Below are positions 45,554 through 53,483 of a stretch of 64,000 nt of DNA, in pieces. The notes beneath the pieces are model-generated. The model was given only the letters and a program-made list of their open reading frames with translations. It made no database searches and had not been told where the DNA came from. The translations under genes were made by a program, and so were the position numbers. Source of the DNA: CAVZLD01 sp963776055 (GTDB lineage: Bacteria; Planctomycetota; Planctomycetia; Pirellulales; Pirellulaceae); NCBI GenBank assembly GCA_963776055.1, contig CAVZLD010000015.1, positions 443,512 to 507,511 of the forward strand, read 5' to 3'. The first letter of the stretch is position 1; each line of letters starts with the position of its first letter.

Positions 45554-46605
45554 ATGACAACATCCGGTCGACAGAAGCGATTGCTGGACTACGCCAGTTG
45601 TGCAGGGTGAGCGGGCAAACTCTCCCAAGAGAGAGTTGCCCAGTTGGTGCAACAATTGCCGGCGTTTTCCCATCCCGACCTGATCGTGGGACCCGAAGGG
45701 TTCAGCGATGCGGGCGTGTTCCGCTTGCGCGATGACCTGCTGGTGGTGCAATCGCTGGACTTCTTTCCGCCGCTGGTCGAGGATCCTTGGCGGTACGGGC
45801 TGATTGCCGCGGCCAACGCGCTGAGCGACATCTACGCGATGGGAGCCCGACCGGTAACCGCCCTTAACATCGTGGCCTTTCCCGATGATCAACTCGACCT
45901 GTCGATTCTCCTGCAGATTCTGCAGGGCGGGGCCGAACAGTTGCAACGGGCGGAAGCGGTGCTTGTCGGCGGACATACCGTCCGAGATCAGGAGATTAAG
46001 TACGGGTTGTCCGTGACGGGGGTCGTTGCGCCGCACGAATTGGTGACCAACCGCGGGCCCAACCGGGGGACCAGGTGCTGCTGACGAAACCGCTCGGAAC
46101 CGGCTACATCACGACCGCCGCGAAGGCGGGACACTGTCCGGCCGAAACGTTAGAGCTTGCTGTCGAAAGCATGTGTCAATTGAACCGCGGAGGCAGTCAG
46201 GCGGCACGCATCGCAGGCGCGCATGCGATGACCGATGTGACCGGCTTCGGGTTGGCCGGGCACGCGGCCGAAATGGCGCTGGCCAGCAACGTGACGATGA
46301 TCCTTCAGACCGATGCGGTTCCCGCGTTTCCCGGCGCAATCGAACTGGGACGGCAAGGGTATCGGACCCGTGCCAACCGCTCCAACCGAGCCTTCGTGGA
46401 ACCGCAAATGCGCATCGATGGCAGTCCGGATGCGGATCGTCTCGAGTTGTGCTTCGACGCGCAGACGTCGGGGGGATTGTTGATCTGCACGCCGAAAGGT
46501 TCCGAAGATCGGCTGGCCACGCACCTCGAGTCGCTCGGCGAAGCGCGGCCCGTTCGAGTCGGTGAGATCCAAGAGCGGGAAGCGGTCGCCCTGGTGCTGC
46601 GCTGA
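45554..46605 (+). CDS. selD: Selenide, water dikinase, itself a selenoprotein (UGA codon 19; one frameshift)
   Basis: SelD makes selenophosphate from selenide and ATP, the selenium donor for Sec-tRNA and seleno-tRNA. ATG 45554 starts 'MTTSGRQKRLLDYASCAG', then TGA at 45608-45610, then 'AGKLSQERVAQLVQQLP'. The UGA aligns with catalytic Cys17 of E. coli SelD (C-x-x-K; here U19-A-G-K22), so it should be read as selenocysteine. Later motifs fit SelD: 'VVQSLDFFPPLVEDPW', 'AANALSDIYAMGARPVTALN', 'VGGHTVRDQEIKYGLSVTG', 'TDVTGFGLAGHAAEMA' and 'DAQTSGGLLI'. One G is missing at 46055-46057, splitting the protein at 'TNRGAQPGDQVLLTKPLGTG'. A hairpin follows the UGA. It lies seven bases after the isomerase gene. 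Confidence 0.92.
45613..45641 (+). promoter_or_regulatory. Putative bacterial SECIS hairpin in selD
   Basis: Two bases after the UGA, GGGCAA (45613-45618) pairs with TTGCCC (45636-45641) and CTCTC (45620-45624) with GAGAG (45631-45635), leaving one bulged A at 45619 and the loop CCAAGA. A stem with a bulge and a G in a small apical loop 15-20 bases after the UGA is what SelB recognises in bacterial SECIS elements. Confidence 0.7.
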
Positions 46606-46653
46606 ATTCGGTTGCGGCAAGATAGCCTCGCCCGGGTGATCCACGAGGGGAAA

Positions 46654-47487
46654 TCAAGCTTCGCGGTTTCTGCCTGGCTCCGTCGCTTGGCGGGCGTGGA
46701 CCGTAAAGTGATACAGAAAAACACCCGTGGCCGTGGCCACGTTCAGCGAGTCCGTGTGACGCTGCATCGGTAAGGTGACCGTGCGGCTGCAAAGGTCGAT
46801 CCAACGACGATGGAGTCCATGTCCTTCGCTGCCAAAGAGCAACGCGACGCGGCGCAGGCGCGCAGCGAAGGGAAGCGGTTCCGCTGTGGAATCGAGGACG
46901 GTGGCGATCAGCTCGAAGCCTTGCTGCCGTCGCAGATGCAGCAGCTCAGATTCCAAGGCGGGCGATTCGCGAATCGGCAACTGGAGTGCGGTGCCCATCG
47001 ACACCCGGACGACGCGGCGCGAGTAGGGATCAGCGCAGCCGGATCCCAGCAATAATCCGGCGGCCCCCAAGGCACAAGCGTTGCGGATGACGCCCCCCAA
47101 GTTGGTCGGGTCGGCCATCTCGGGGCAGATCACCAGCAGCGGTTCTTCCGAGGCGTCGGCCAGTAACTCGGTCAGGCTCGGGTTGGGCAAACGCAGGCCG
47201 CAGGCGAGCATCCCGCGGTGGAAACGAAATCCGATCAGCTCGCTCACGCGGTGTTTTGGCAGCACGAATACCGGCAATTCCGCGGGCAAATCGTCCGGTA
47301 GCTGGGGCAGTTGCGTTTCGCCGCAGACGATCGACAGGACCGGAAAACGGCTGGCCACCAAACGCTCGACCAGCAGTCTTCCTTCCGCGATGAAGCGACC
47401 CGAGGCGCGCGAGAGACGGCTGCGCGGCAGGGCACGGTAGTCGGCCACGCGCGGATCGTCGAGATCAACAATCGGAATACGAGGCAT
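46654..47487 (-). CDS. TrmH/SpoU-family RNA 2'-O-methyltransferase
   Basis: 277 residues of a SPOUT methyltransferase. The N-terminal part is a substrate-binding region ('ASGRFIAEGRLLVERLVAS'); the catalytic part has motif 1 'EMADPTNLGGVIRNACALGA', motif 2 'VALLFGSEGHGLHRRWIDLC' and motif 3 'LPMQRHTDSLNVATATGVFL', which form the SAM-binding knot with the catalytic Arg and Asn. It methylates a ribose in rRNA or tRNA; which one cannot be said. ATG 47487 directly precedes 'IPIVDLDDPRVADYRALP', the usual start of this subgroup. Convergent with selD. Confidence 0.92.
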   Translation of the reverse strand: MPRIPIVDLDDPRVADYRALPRSRLSRASGRFIAEGRLLVERLVASRFPVLSIVCGETQLPQLPDDLPAELPVFVLPKHRVSELIGFRFHRGMLACGLRLPNPSLTELLADASEEPLLVICPEMADPTNLGGVIRNACALGAAGLLLGSGCADPYSRRVVRVSMGTALQLPIRESPALESELLHLRRQQGFELIATVLDSTAEPLPFAARLRRVALLFGSEGHGLHRRWIDLCSRTVTLPMQRHTDSLNVATATGVFLYHFTVHARQATEPGRNREA

Positions 47488-47554
47488 CCGAAATCGGATT
47501 CCGAAGGGACGGATCCCTGGTCCTTGGTTAGCGCCGCGAGTAGGAAGGCCCTTG

Positions 47555-47824
47555 TCAGGCAGCCATCCGCCGTGGGTTCGCTTCTGCCAGGAGGTTGGTG
47601 CGGTGCAGCATGTTCCCATCTTCATCGTAGAACTGCACGATTCCGATGTCGATCAACCACATCGCCATATAGCTTTCAATGCGGTAGGACCGAGCACAGG
47701 GCCGGCCTTCATCGACGAGAATCGTTTCCGACAGATCCTCGAGTACGTCTTCCTGCACACCAAGATGGACGAAGACCTGACGGACAATGGAGCGAACTTC
47801 AGTGGCTTCCGGGCAGATTCGCAT
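47555..47824 (-). CDS. Conserved planctomycete hypothetical protein
   Basis: 89 residues with a strong ribosome binding site (AGGAGG six bases before ATG 47824). The sequence 'VRSIVRQVFVHLGVQEDVLE' followed by 'DLSETILVDEGRPCARSYRI' and 'ESYMAMWLIDIGIVQFYDED' has the regular pattern of a real compact protein, and I have a memory of similar planctomycete hypotheticals. There is no signal peptide or membrane helix. Function unknown. It lies 67 bases upstream of the methyltransferase on the same strand. Confidence 0.75.
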   Translation of the reverse strand: MRICPEATEVRSIVRQVFVHLGVQEDVLEDLSETILVDEGRPCARSYRIESYMAMWLIDIGIVQFYDEDGNMLHRTNLLAEANPRRMAA

Positions 47825-48346
47825 GGCAACCTCCTGTTGCTGGGATCGAGTGACCGGTGTGGCGTCGGAACCTTTCGAAGAATCTAAGGGAACTGCGGGT
47901 TGCGTGGGAAAGGGTGAGGTTGTCAGAGGGTTGCCCGGGACATCCTGTACCGAGGCCGTCTGTGGGTCCTAACCGTCTCCTTGGGTTATTCGAGCGGGTT
48001 CCGAGGACCAGCCGGAGCGGCGTACTGGCAACTCCGGCTCGGCGAATCGGCAATGTAACCTGCCCGGGCCGAGGGGCAAATACGAATTCCTGCCTTCCGC
48101 CGCGGGCGCCTTCCCGGTCGCGTGACAGCGCATGCAATGCCGTCACCACGCCGCTTGCGGTGCCCGAATGGGCGCCGTTGTTCCCGCGTTACGCGATCCC
48201 GAGCCGTTGCGCGACCGTCGAACCCCTCTGCATCATCGGCACTCGATCATCCGTTTCTTGCACGATCTCGCATGGAGCACAGGCTTCCGGCCTCTCGGTG
48301 ATTCCCACCCAGGCTAGATCGGCTAGATCCTCCCACCTTGTCCGCC
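47825..48346. other. 520-base gap without a gene
   Basis: Neither strand holds a plausible protein. The stretch near 48090-48130 is a GC-rich motif that gives Arg-rich false frames of a kind common in planctomycete intergenic DNA. The region should contain the terminator of the thioredoxin-like gene and the promoter of the gene at 47824. Confidence 0.4.
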
Positions 48347-48875
48347 TCAGCCTCCGGCCGCAGCCAGGGCCTGTTCCAGTGCGGATTCCAACGATCCCCC
48401 CATTTCATCGCGCCAGGCCAGTTTGCCGTCGGCCCCGAAGACGATGGTCGTGGGATAGGCTTCCACGCCGAGTGCTTGGAGCGTGTCGCCCGCGCCGTAG
48501 CCATTGGGCCAGGAAATTCCGAATTCTTCCAAGTGCGTCTCGATGGCTTCCGAGCTCGTCGGCACCGTCCGAAGTGAGGCCAACGAAGAGCACGTTGCGG
48601 GGGGCGAATCGCTGCTGGATCTGAACCAGACCCTGCGCCGAGGCGCGGCAGGGGCCTCACCAATAGGCCCAACATTGAACGACGACGACATGCCCGGCGA
48701 GATCGGCGGAGGTTGGGGCCGCGCCCAGCAGCCATCCTTCGGCTTGCAGTGGAGGCAATGGACCGGTGGGAAGGAGTCGCTGGGAGGTCCGATTGGAGGT
48801 GGAGGAGGGACTGCAGCCGGTCGCCAGCACGGCCGCGGCCAGGAACCAGGAGCAGGTCAATAGAGGACGTGGCAT
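48347..48875 (-). CDS. Thioredoxin-like lipoprotein, probable selenoprotein with W-U-G-P-C site (one frameshift)
   Basis: ATG 48875 starts a lipoprotein signal 'LLTCSWFLAAAVLATGC' (lipid-modified Cys21). After 'LAGHVVVVQCWAYW' comes TGA at 48659-48657, then 'GPCRASAQGLVQIQQRFAPR' and 'NVLFVGLTSDGAD'. The UGA takes the place of the first Cys of a thioredoxin C-G-P-C, so U73 and Cys76 would form a selenenylsulfide. The second half is frame-shifted by one base near 48552-48560 and continues 'SSEAIETHLEEFGISWPNGY', 'EAYPTTIVFGADGKLAW' with the cis-Pro. A bulged hairpin follows the UGA. A reductase or peroxidase-like role at the membrane is likely. It starts two bases after the glycosylasparaginase stop. 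Confidence 0.78.
48631..48653 (-). promoter_or_regulatory. Putative bacterial SECIS hairpin in the thioredoxin-like gene
   Basis: Starting three bases after the UGA on the minus strand, CCCTG pairs with CAGGG and CGC with GCG, with one bulged C on the 5' side and a six-base loop GCCTCG. The arrangement (bulged stem, small loop with G, same distance to the UGA) parallels the selD hairpin although the sequences differ. Confidence 0.6.
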
Positions 48876-48877
48876 CG

Positions 48878-49876
48878 TCAATTCCTCGTCGATGGGATGT
48901 TGTCGTTGGTGGCGGGGGCCGTTAGCACTTCACGGAATCCGGGATAGGTCACCGAGTGTGGGAAGTCCTTCGTCCCCGCTGCGCCAAAACGTCCCTGCTT
49001 ATCGAGCGCGATGAAGTGGATTCCCAACTCTTCCGGGTGGGGATCTTTTTCTCGGATCCGTTGAATCACCTGCCGGCAGGCGGCTTCCGGGGCGAGCCCT
49101 TGTCGCATGAGTTCGACGACGAGAAACGCACCACAGTAGCGCATAACGTTTTCACCAACTCCGGTGGCGCCGGCGGCGCCCACTTCATTGTCAACGTACA
49201 GGCCACTGCCAATGATCGGAGAATCTCCGACGCGACCCGGTAGTTTGTCGGCCAGGCCGCTGGTGGAGCATCCGCCGGAAATCGTGCCGTCGACCCCGAG
49301 CACGAGCAAGGTGATCGTATCGTGGTTTTCGCCAGGGGGCGTGGTGGGACGAACGGTTTCGCCCATGGGTTTTCCGTGAAGCTGGTTACGCCAAGCCTCC
49401 GCTTGTTTCGCGTGCTGGGAAATGTCGACGGACGGAAACCCTTCCGCCAGCGCGAATAGCCGTGCCCCGTCGCCGACGAGCATTACGTGGGGTGATTTCT
49501 CCATCACTCGCCTGGCGACCGAGATCGGATGCGCAAAGCCCTCCAAGGCGCCGACGGCGCCCGCCTGATGGTTGGGGCCATGCATGATGCAAGCGTCCAA
49601 CTGAACGAAACCGGCGGCGTTGGGTTTGCCGCTCAATCCGACGGAAGGGTTGCCGGATGACTCCGTCACCCGGATTCCCTGCTCCACCGCGTCGAGTGTC
49701 GAGCCTCCTTGTTGCAGGACGGTAAGGGCTTGATCGTTGGCCGCCTGACCGAACGGCCAAGTGGAGACAATCAACGGTCGAGCCGCGGGATGGATGGCCA
49801 AGAGCTCGCTCCCGATCAAAGATCCGCCGGCGAGGCTAATGGTACGGGCGATCATCTGGCGCCGATTCAGCTTCAC
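48878..49876 (-). CDS. Glycosylasparaginase / isoaspartyl peptidase family, Tat-exported
   Basis: 332 residues. Tat-like signal 'MKLNRRQMIARTISLAGGSL', then an Ntn-hydrolase precursor that cleaves itself before Thr187 in 'GENHDTITLLVLGVDGTISG'. Other family sequence: 'STLDAVEQGIRVTESSGNPS' and 'VGDSPIIGSGLYVDNEVGAA', 'GATGVGENVMRY'. The family hydrolyses GlcNAc-asparagine links or beta-aspartyl peptides; the HDT cleavage site and length fit the glycosylasparaginase branch. The two-base gap to the selenoprotein gene means cotranscription. Confidence 0.92.
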   Translation of the reverse strand: MKLNRRQMIARTISLAGGSLIGSELLAIHPAARPLIVSTWPFGQAANDQALTVLQQGGSTLDAVEQGIRVTESSGNPSVGLSGKPNAAGFVQLDACIMHGPNHQAGAVGALEGFAHPISVARRVMEKSPHVMLVGDGARLFALAEGFPSVDISQHAKQAEAWRNQLHGKPMGETVRPTTPPGENHDTITLLVLGVDGTISGGCSTSGLADKLPGRVGDSPIIGSGLYVDNEVGAAGATGVGENVMRYCGAFLVVELMRQGLAPEAACRQVIQRIREKDPHPEELGIHFIALDKQGRFGAAGTKDFPHSVTYPGFREVLTAPATNDNIPSTRN

Positions 49877-50319
49877 GACAGGACCCTGAAGGCGATGAGT
49901 GACAGAAGTTGTTTTGTCATGATGGCCCGTTATTCTACCTTGCCGGTGAGGGGCCGCGAGAGGGGACGAGCGGGCAGACGTCCCGAAGCGGACTTGGGCA
50001 GCTCGCGAACTGGTGCCGCAGACTGAGCGGAGGGCTCCTCGGGGCGGCGGTCCGGCTTGTGTTTCTTGAGCGAAGACGCCTGACGACAGAGGTTAGAGTA
50101 AGCTTTCCGCAACGGCGTCTCCTTTCCCGGCCGCTTGGGGGTGGGATGCGGATGGCGTCGATCACCGCCGCAGAGGGGGGCGTGGCAGTGGACCGGGGCG
50201 ATTCGTAAGCAAGGATGCTCCGCGCTGGTCGAAACCCGCTCTGCGAAAGATCGGCTACGCGAGAAGATCAATGGGCGGAGAACCCGGAATTTGCGAGAAA
50301 AGCGAGAGACTGTGTCCGA
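49877..50319. other. 440-base intergenic region before the polysaccharide locus
   Basis: No gene is visible. It should carry divergent promoters for the glycosylasparaginase gene and the polysaccharide genes; I find no clear sigma-70 boxes. Confidence 0.35.
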
Positions 50320-51692
50320 GTGACCACGGAAGCCGCTAGTACGACCTGCGAATCCTGGATAGCGCCACCGGCCGTTGCGCCGTTGCGCTCGCGGATCGTC
50401 CGGGCCTTGAAATGGCAGTTGGGAAGTCAGTTCGGTTCCCAAGGATTGCGATTTGCGGCCAACCTGGTGCTCACCCGGTTGCTGGTTCCTGAAGCGTTTG
50501 GGCTGATGGGCATGGTGCAGGTGTTCATCATCTCGGTCCAGATGATCTCCGATGTGGGGTTGTTGGGGAGCGTCGTTCATCACGAACGAGGTGAGGATCG
50601 CGCGGTTCCTCAACACGGTCTGGACGATTCAGGTCATGCGCGGGGTGGTCCTCTGGCTCCTGATCTGCCTAGGAGCGTATCCCTTTGCGCGGTTGTACGA
50701 GATGCCGGAATTGGCCTGGCTGCTGCCGCTGACCGGTCTGGACACGGTCTTTCGTGGGTTTGCTTCGACGGCGCTGATTGACCTCACGGCGGAATATCGA
50801 CCCAAAGCGATACATCCTGGTGGAATTTGGGGCGCAGTTGATCGGCACGTCCGTGATGATCGCACTGGCGGCGGTTACGCATTCGGTTGCGGCACTGGCG
50901 ATTGGCTGGTTCGTCGGTGGGATCGCGTTTTCGTGGCTGTCCTTTCGCGGCGATTCGGGGCCAAAGAATCGGTTGGAATGGGATCCGGAGGCCGCTCGGG
51001 CGATTCTGCAATTCGGACGCTGGACGGCATGCAGCAGTACATTGACGGTGCTGCAACTTCAAGGCGATCGCATGTTCTTGGGGAAACTGTTTTCCGTAGC
51101 GGACCTCGGGATCTATTCCATCGGTGCGAATCTGGCGATGCCACCGTTGGCCTTGTTCAGCAAGATCAACGGGCAGATCGCGATGCCGACCTATGCCCGA
51201 ATGCGCGACCTTCCGATCGATGTCGCTCGATCGAAAATTCGCCGATTGCGATTGGGAATTGTGACCTCCCTCTGGTGTGTCTTTGCCTTGATCGTCTTCT
51301 GTGCGCAGCCGTTAGTCGATTTTTGTTACCCTCCGGCGTTTGAGCCGGCGGGGTGGTACTGTGCGCTGGTTGCGATCGGCATGATGTTTCGAGTGGCGAC
51401 GGATCTGGGACCGATCTTTCTCGCGCATGGCGATGCACGAATGCACTTTCTGCTAACGTTATTGCAGGCGGGGACGTTGGTCGCGGCCATGACGGTTGGA
51501 TTTTTCGTGGGGCGCGCTTGGGGCCAATCGGCCGGGGGCGTGTTGTACGGCATCGTGTTCGCTCCCCTGGTGTATTATCCGGTGCAGGCTGCCTGCTACC
51601 GCCGCATTCATGCCTGGCTTCCGGAGGTGGATCTGCCGGCGATCGCGGCGACGGTGGGGTTGTTCGTGGCCTGGCACATGTTCGTGCAGTGA
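50320..51692 (+). CDS. Polysaccharide flippase, Wzx/MATE-type (two frameshifts)
   Basis: A multi-helix membrane protein of the polysaccharide-export branch: 'RALKWQLGSQFGSQGLRFAA', 'NLVLTRLLVPEAFGLMGMVQ', 'FLNTVWTIQVMRGVVLW', 'RMFLGKLFSVADLGIYSIGA' and 'LVDFCYPPAFEPAGWY'. This is the layout of lipopolysaccharide or exopolysaccharide translocases that flip undecaprenyl-linked oligosaccharides. Two extra bases break it: in the GG at 50604-50605 and in the AAA at 50804-50806. Corrected, about 456 residues with 12 to 14 helices. The start is uncertain; GTG 50320 is the best candidate. Confidence 0.85.
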
Positions 51693-51922
51693 ATGGCTCA
51701 CGCGATCGTCATAGGTGGCGTAAGCGGGACGCTTGGCGGATCTTGGAACGCGGACGGGCCGCTGCGGGGTGAGGAGAGTGTCGCCGGTTGCGGTTGGCGA
51801 AATTCGCGGTCTATATTGAATCGAGCGGTCTTTCGTCTGGTGCTGACCGATCGATCGCGGAGTTTGCCCGAGCCGATACGAAGGTGGCTGCGGGTGCCGA
51901 ATCTTCCTCCGAGAAGGGCGAC

Positions 51923-53357
51923 ATGGAGTCTCTCGTACCGATCGTGCTCTACGGCTGGCCGCCGGCCGTAGTCCTCATCTTCCGCGAACTCCGCGGTCAT
52001 CGCGCAATTGCGTTCGCGTATGTGGCCGCGTGGTTGTTCCTGCCTTCGGCCCAGTTCCCCATTCGGGGGCTGCCCGACTACGACAAGATGATGGCGACGT
52101 CGATGGGGATTCTTCTGGCGGCGGGGCTGATCGAACCCCAGCGGCTGTTAAGCTTCCGGCCTCGCTGGTTCGATGTGCCGATGACGGTGTTCTGTTTCTG
52201 TCCGCTGGCTTCGACTTTCACGAACGGTCTGGGACTGTGGCACGGGGTTGCCGTGAGCATGGAGCACCTCTGGGCCTTTGGCATTCCGTACTTCCTGGGC
52301 CGCGTGTACTTCGATTCATTTCGTTCGTTGTTCACGTTAGCGAAAGCCATCCTCATCGGTGGTTTGGTCTATGTGCCGTTATGCCTGATTGAGATTCGGA
52401 TGAGCCCGCAGCTCTACCTATGGGTGTACGGCTTTCGCCCGCGGAATTTCAATGCCGCTCGGTACGGTGGTTGGCGACCGAACGTGTTTCTGGAGGAGGG
52501 GTTGGAGCTGGGGATGTGGATGACCGTGGCCAGCCTACTGGGGATCTGGCTCTGGTATAGTGGCGCGTGGAAGAAGTCGTGGGGCCTCGCCGCCGGTCCG
52601 CTCTTGTGTGTGTTGCTGGGGACCACGGTTCTTTGCCGGTCGACCGGCGCGCTGTTGTTGCTGGCGATCGGTTGCGGCACGCTCGGTTTGATGCGGATGA
52701 CTCGCAGTCCTTGGCCGGCGATGGCTCTCTTGTTGGTTCCGCCGGTGTACATCGGCCTGCGTGCCTCGGGGGCCTACGACGGGCATCATGTGGTGCAAGC
52801 TGGCTGCCACTTTGATCAACGAAGATCGAGCACAATCGCTGCAGTTTCGATTTGACACCGAAAATCGAGTCGTGCGGAGGGCGCGGCAGGCGTTGGTTTG
52901 CGGTTGGGGGGGCTTCGGTCGGGGGCATGTGCACGACGAGTATGGAAATCTTCAATCGGTCCTGGATGGATATTGGCTCATTACGTTCACCTATCTGGGG
53001 CTCGTCGGTCTGGTTTCGCTGTACGTGGCATTTCTGCTGGCACCGGCCGTTGCCTGTTTCCGGTTTTCCGGAACAAAATGGTCCTTTGAGGAGGTGGCGC
53101 CGGTTCAGGCTTTGGCGATTTGCCTCATCCTGTTTGCGGTGGATACCTTACTAAATGCGATGTTGAATGCGATTTATCCTCTGGTCTTGGGGGGGATCGC
53201 AACGCTCAGCTTTTTGCCTGCGGACAAGCTCGTGGACCCTTCGGATCAAGAGGTGATCGAACCGCCGTCTTCCCCGGTGCAGCGCCGGCGTTTGTGGCCC
53301 CCGTCACGTCAAGCAGCGACCCCGTCACCATCAACGGAGCCGGTGGCGACTCCTTGA
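51923..53357 (+). CDS. O-antigen ligase-like membrane protein (one frameshift)
   Basis: A hydrophobic protein of about 478 residues with ten or more predicted helices and one large polar loop, the hallmark of O-antigen ligase/Wzy proteins. The loop 'RFDTENRVVRRARQALVCGW' followed by 'GGFGRGHVHDEYGN' resembles the active-site region. An N-terminal part reads 'VLYGWPPAVVLIFRELRGHR' and 'LLSFRPRWFDVPMTVFCFCP'. The frame is shifted by one base between 52785 and 52805. ATG 51923 is preceded by GAGAAGGG. It would polymerise or attach glycan repeats exported by the flippase upstream. Confidence 0.82.
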
Positions 53358-53483
53358 TCATTTGGGAAAGACGCCGTATGTACATGAGAGGGTTTCTTGC
53401 TGACCGCCGTGATGGCTGCCGCCTGGGCCCCGCGAGGTCCGCGTAACGATAGACAATCTCCGAGAGTGACGAGCGAAACGGTA

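Noticed and set aside
46075..46605. A separate short gene in the second half of selD
   Set aside because: It continues the SelD domain order exactly; restoring one G at 46055-46057 joins it to the first half.
48657..48881. Reading the thioredoxin-like gene as a 74-residue lipoprotein ending at TGA 48657
   Set aside because: The same frame continues after the TGA with GPC and further thioredoxin sequence, and a hairpin follows; a Sec codon explains this better than a stop.
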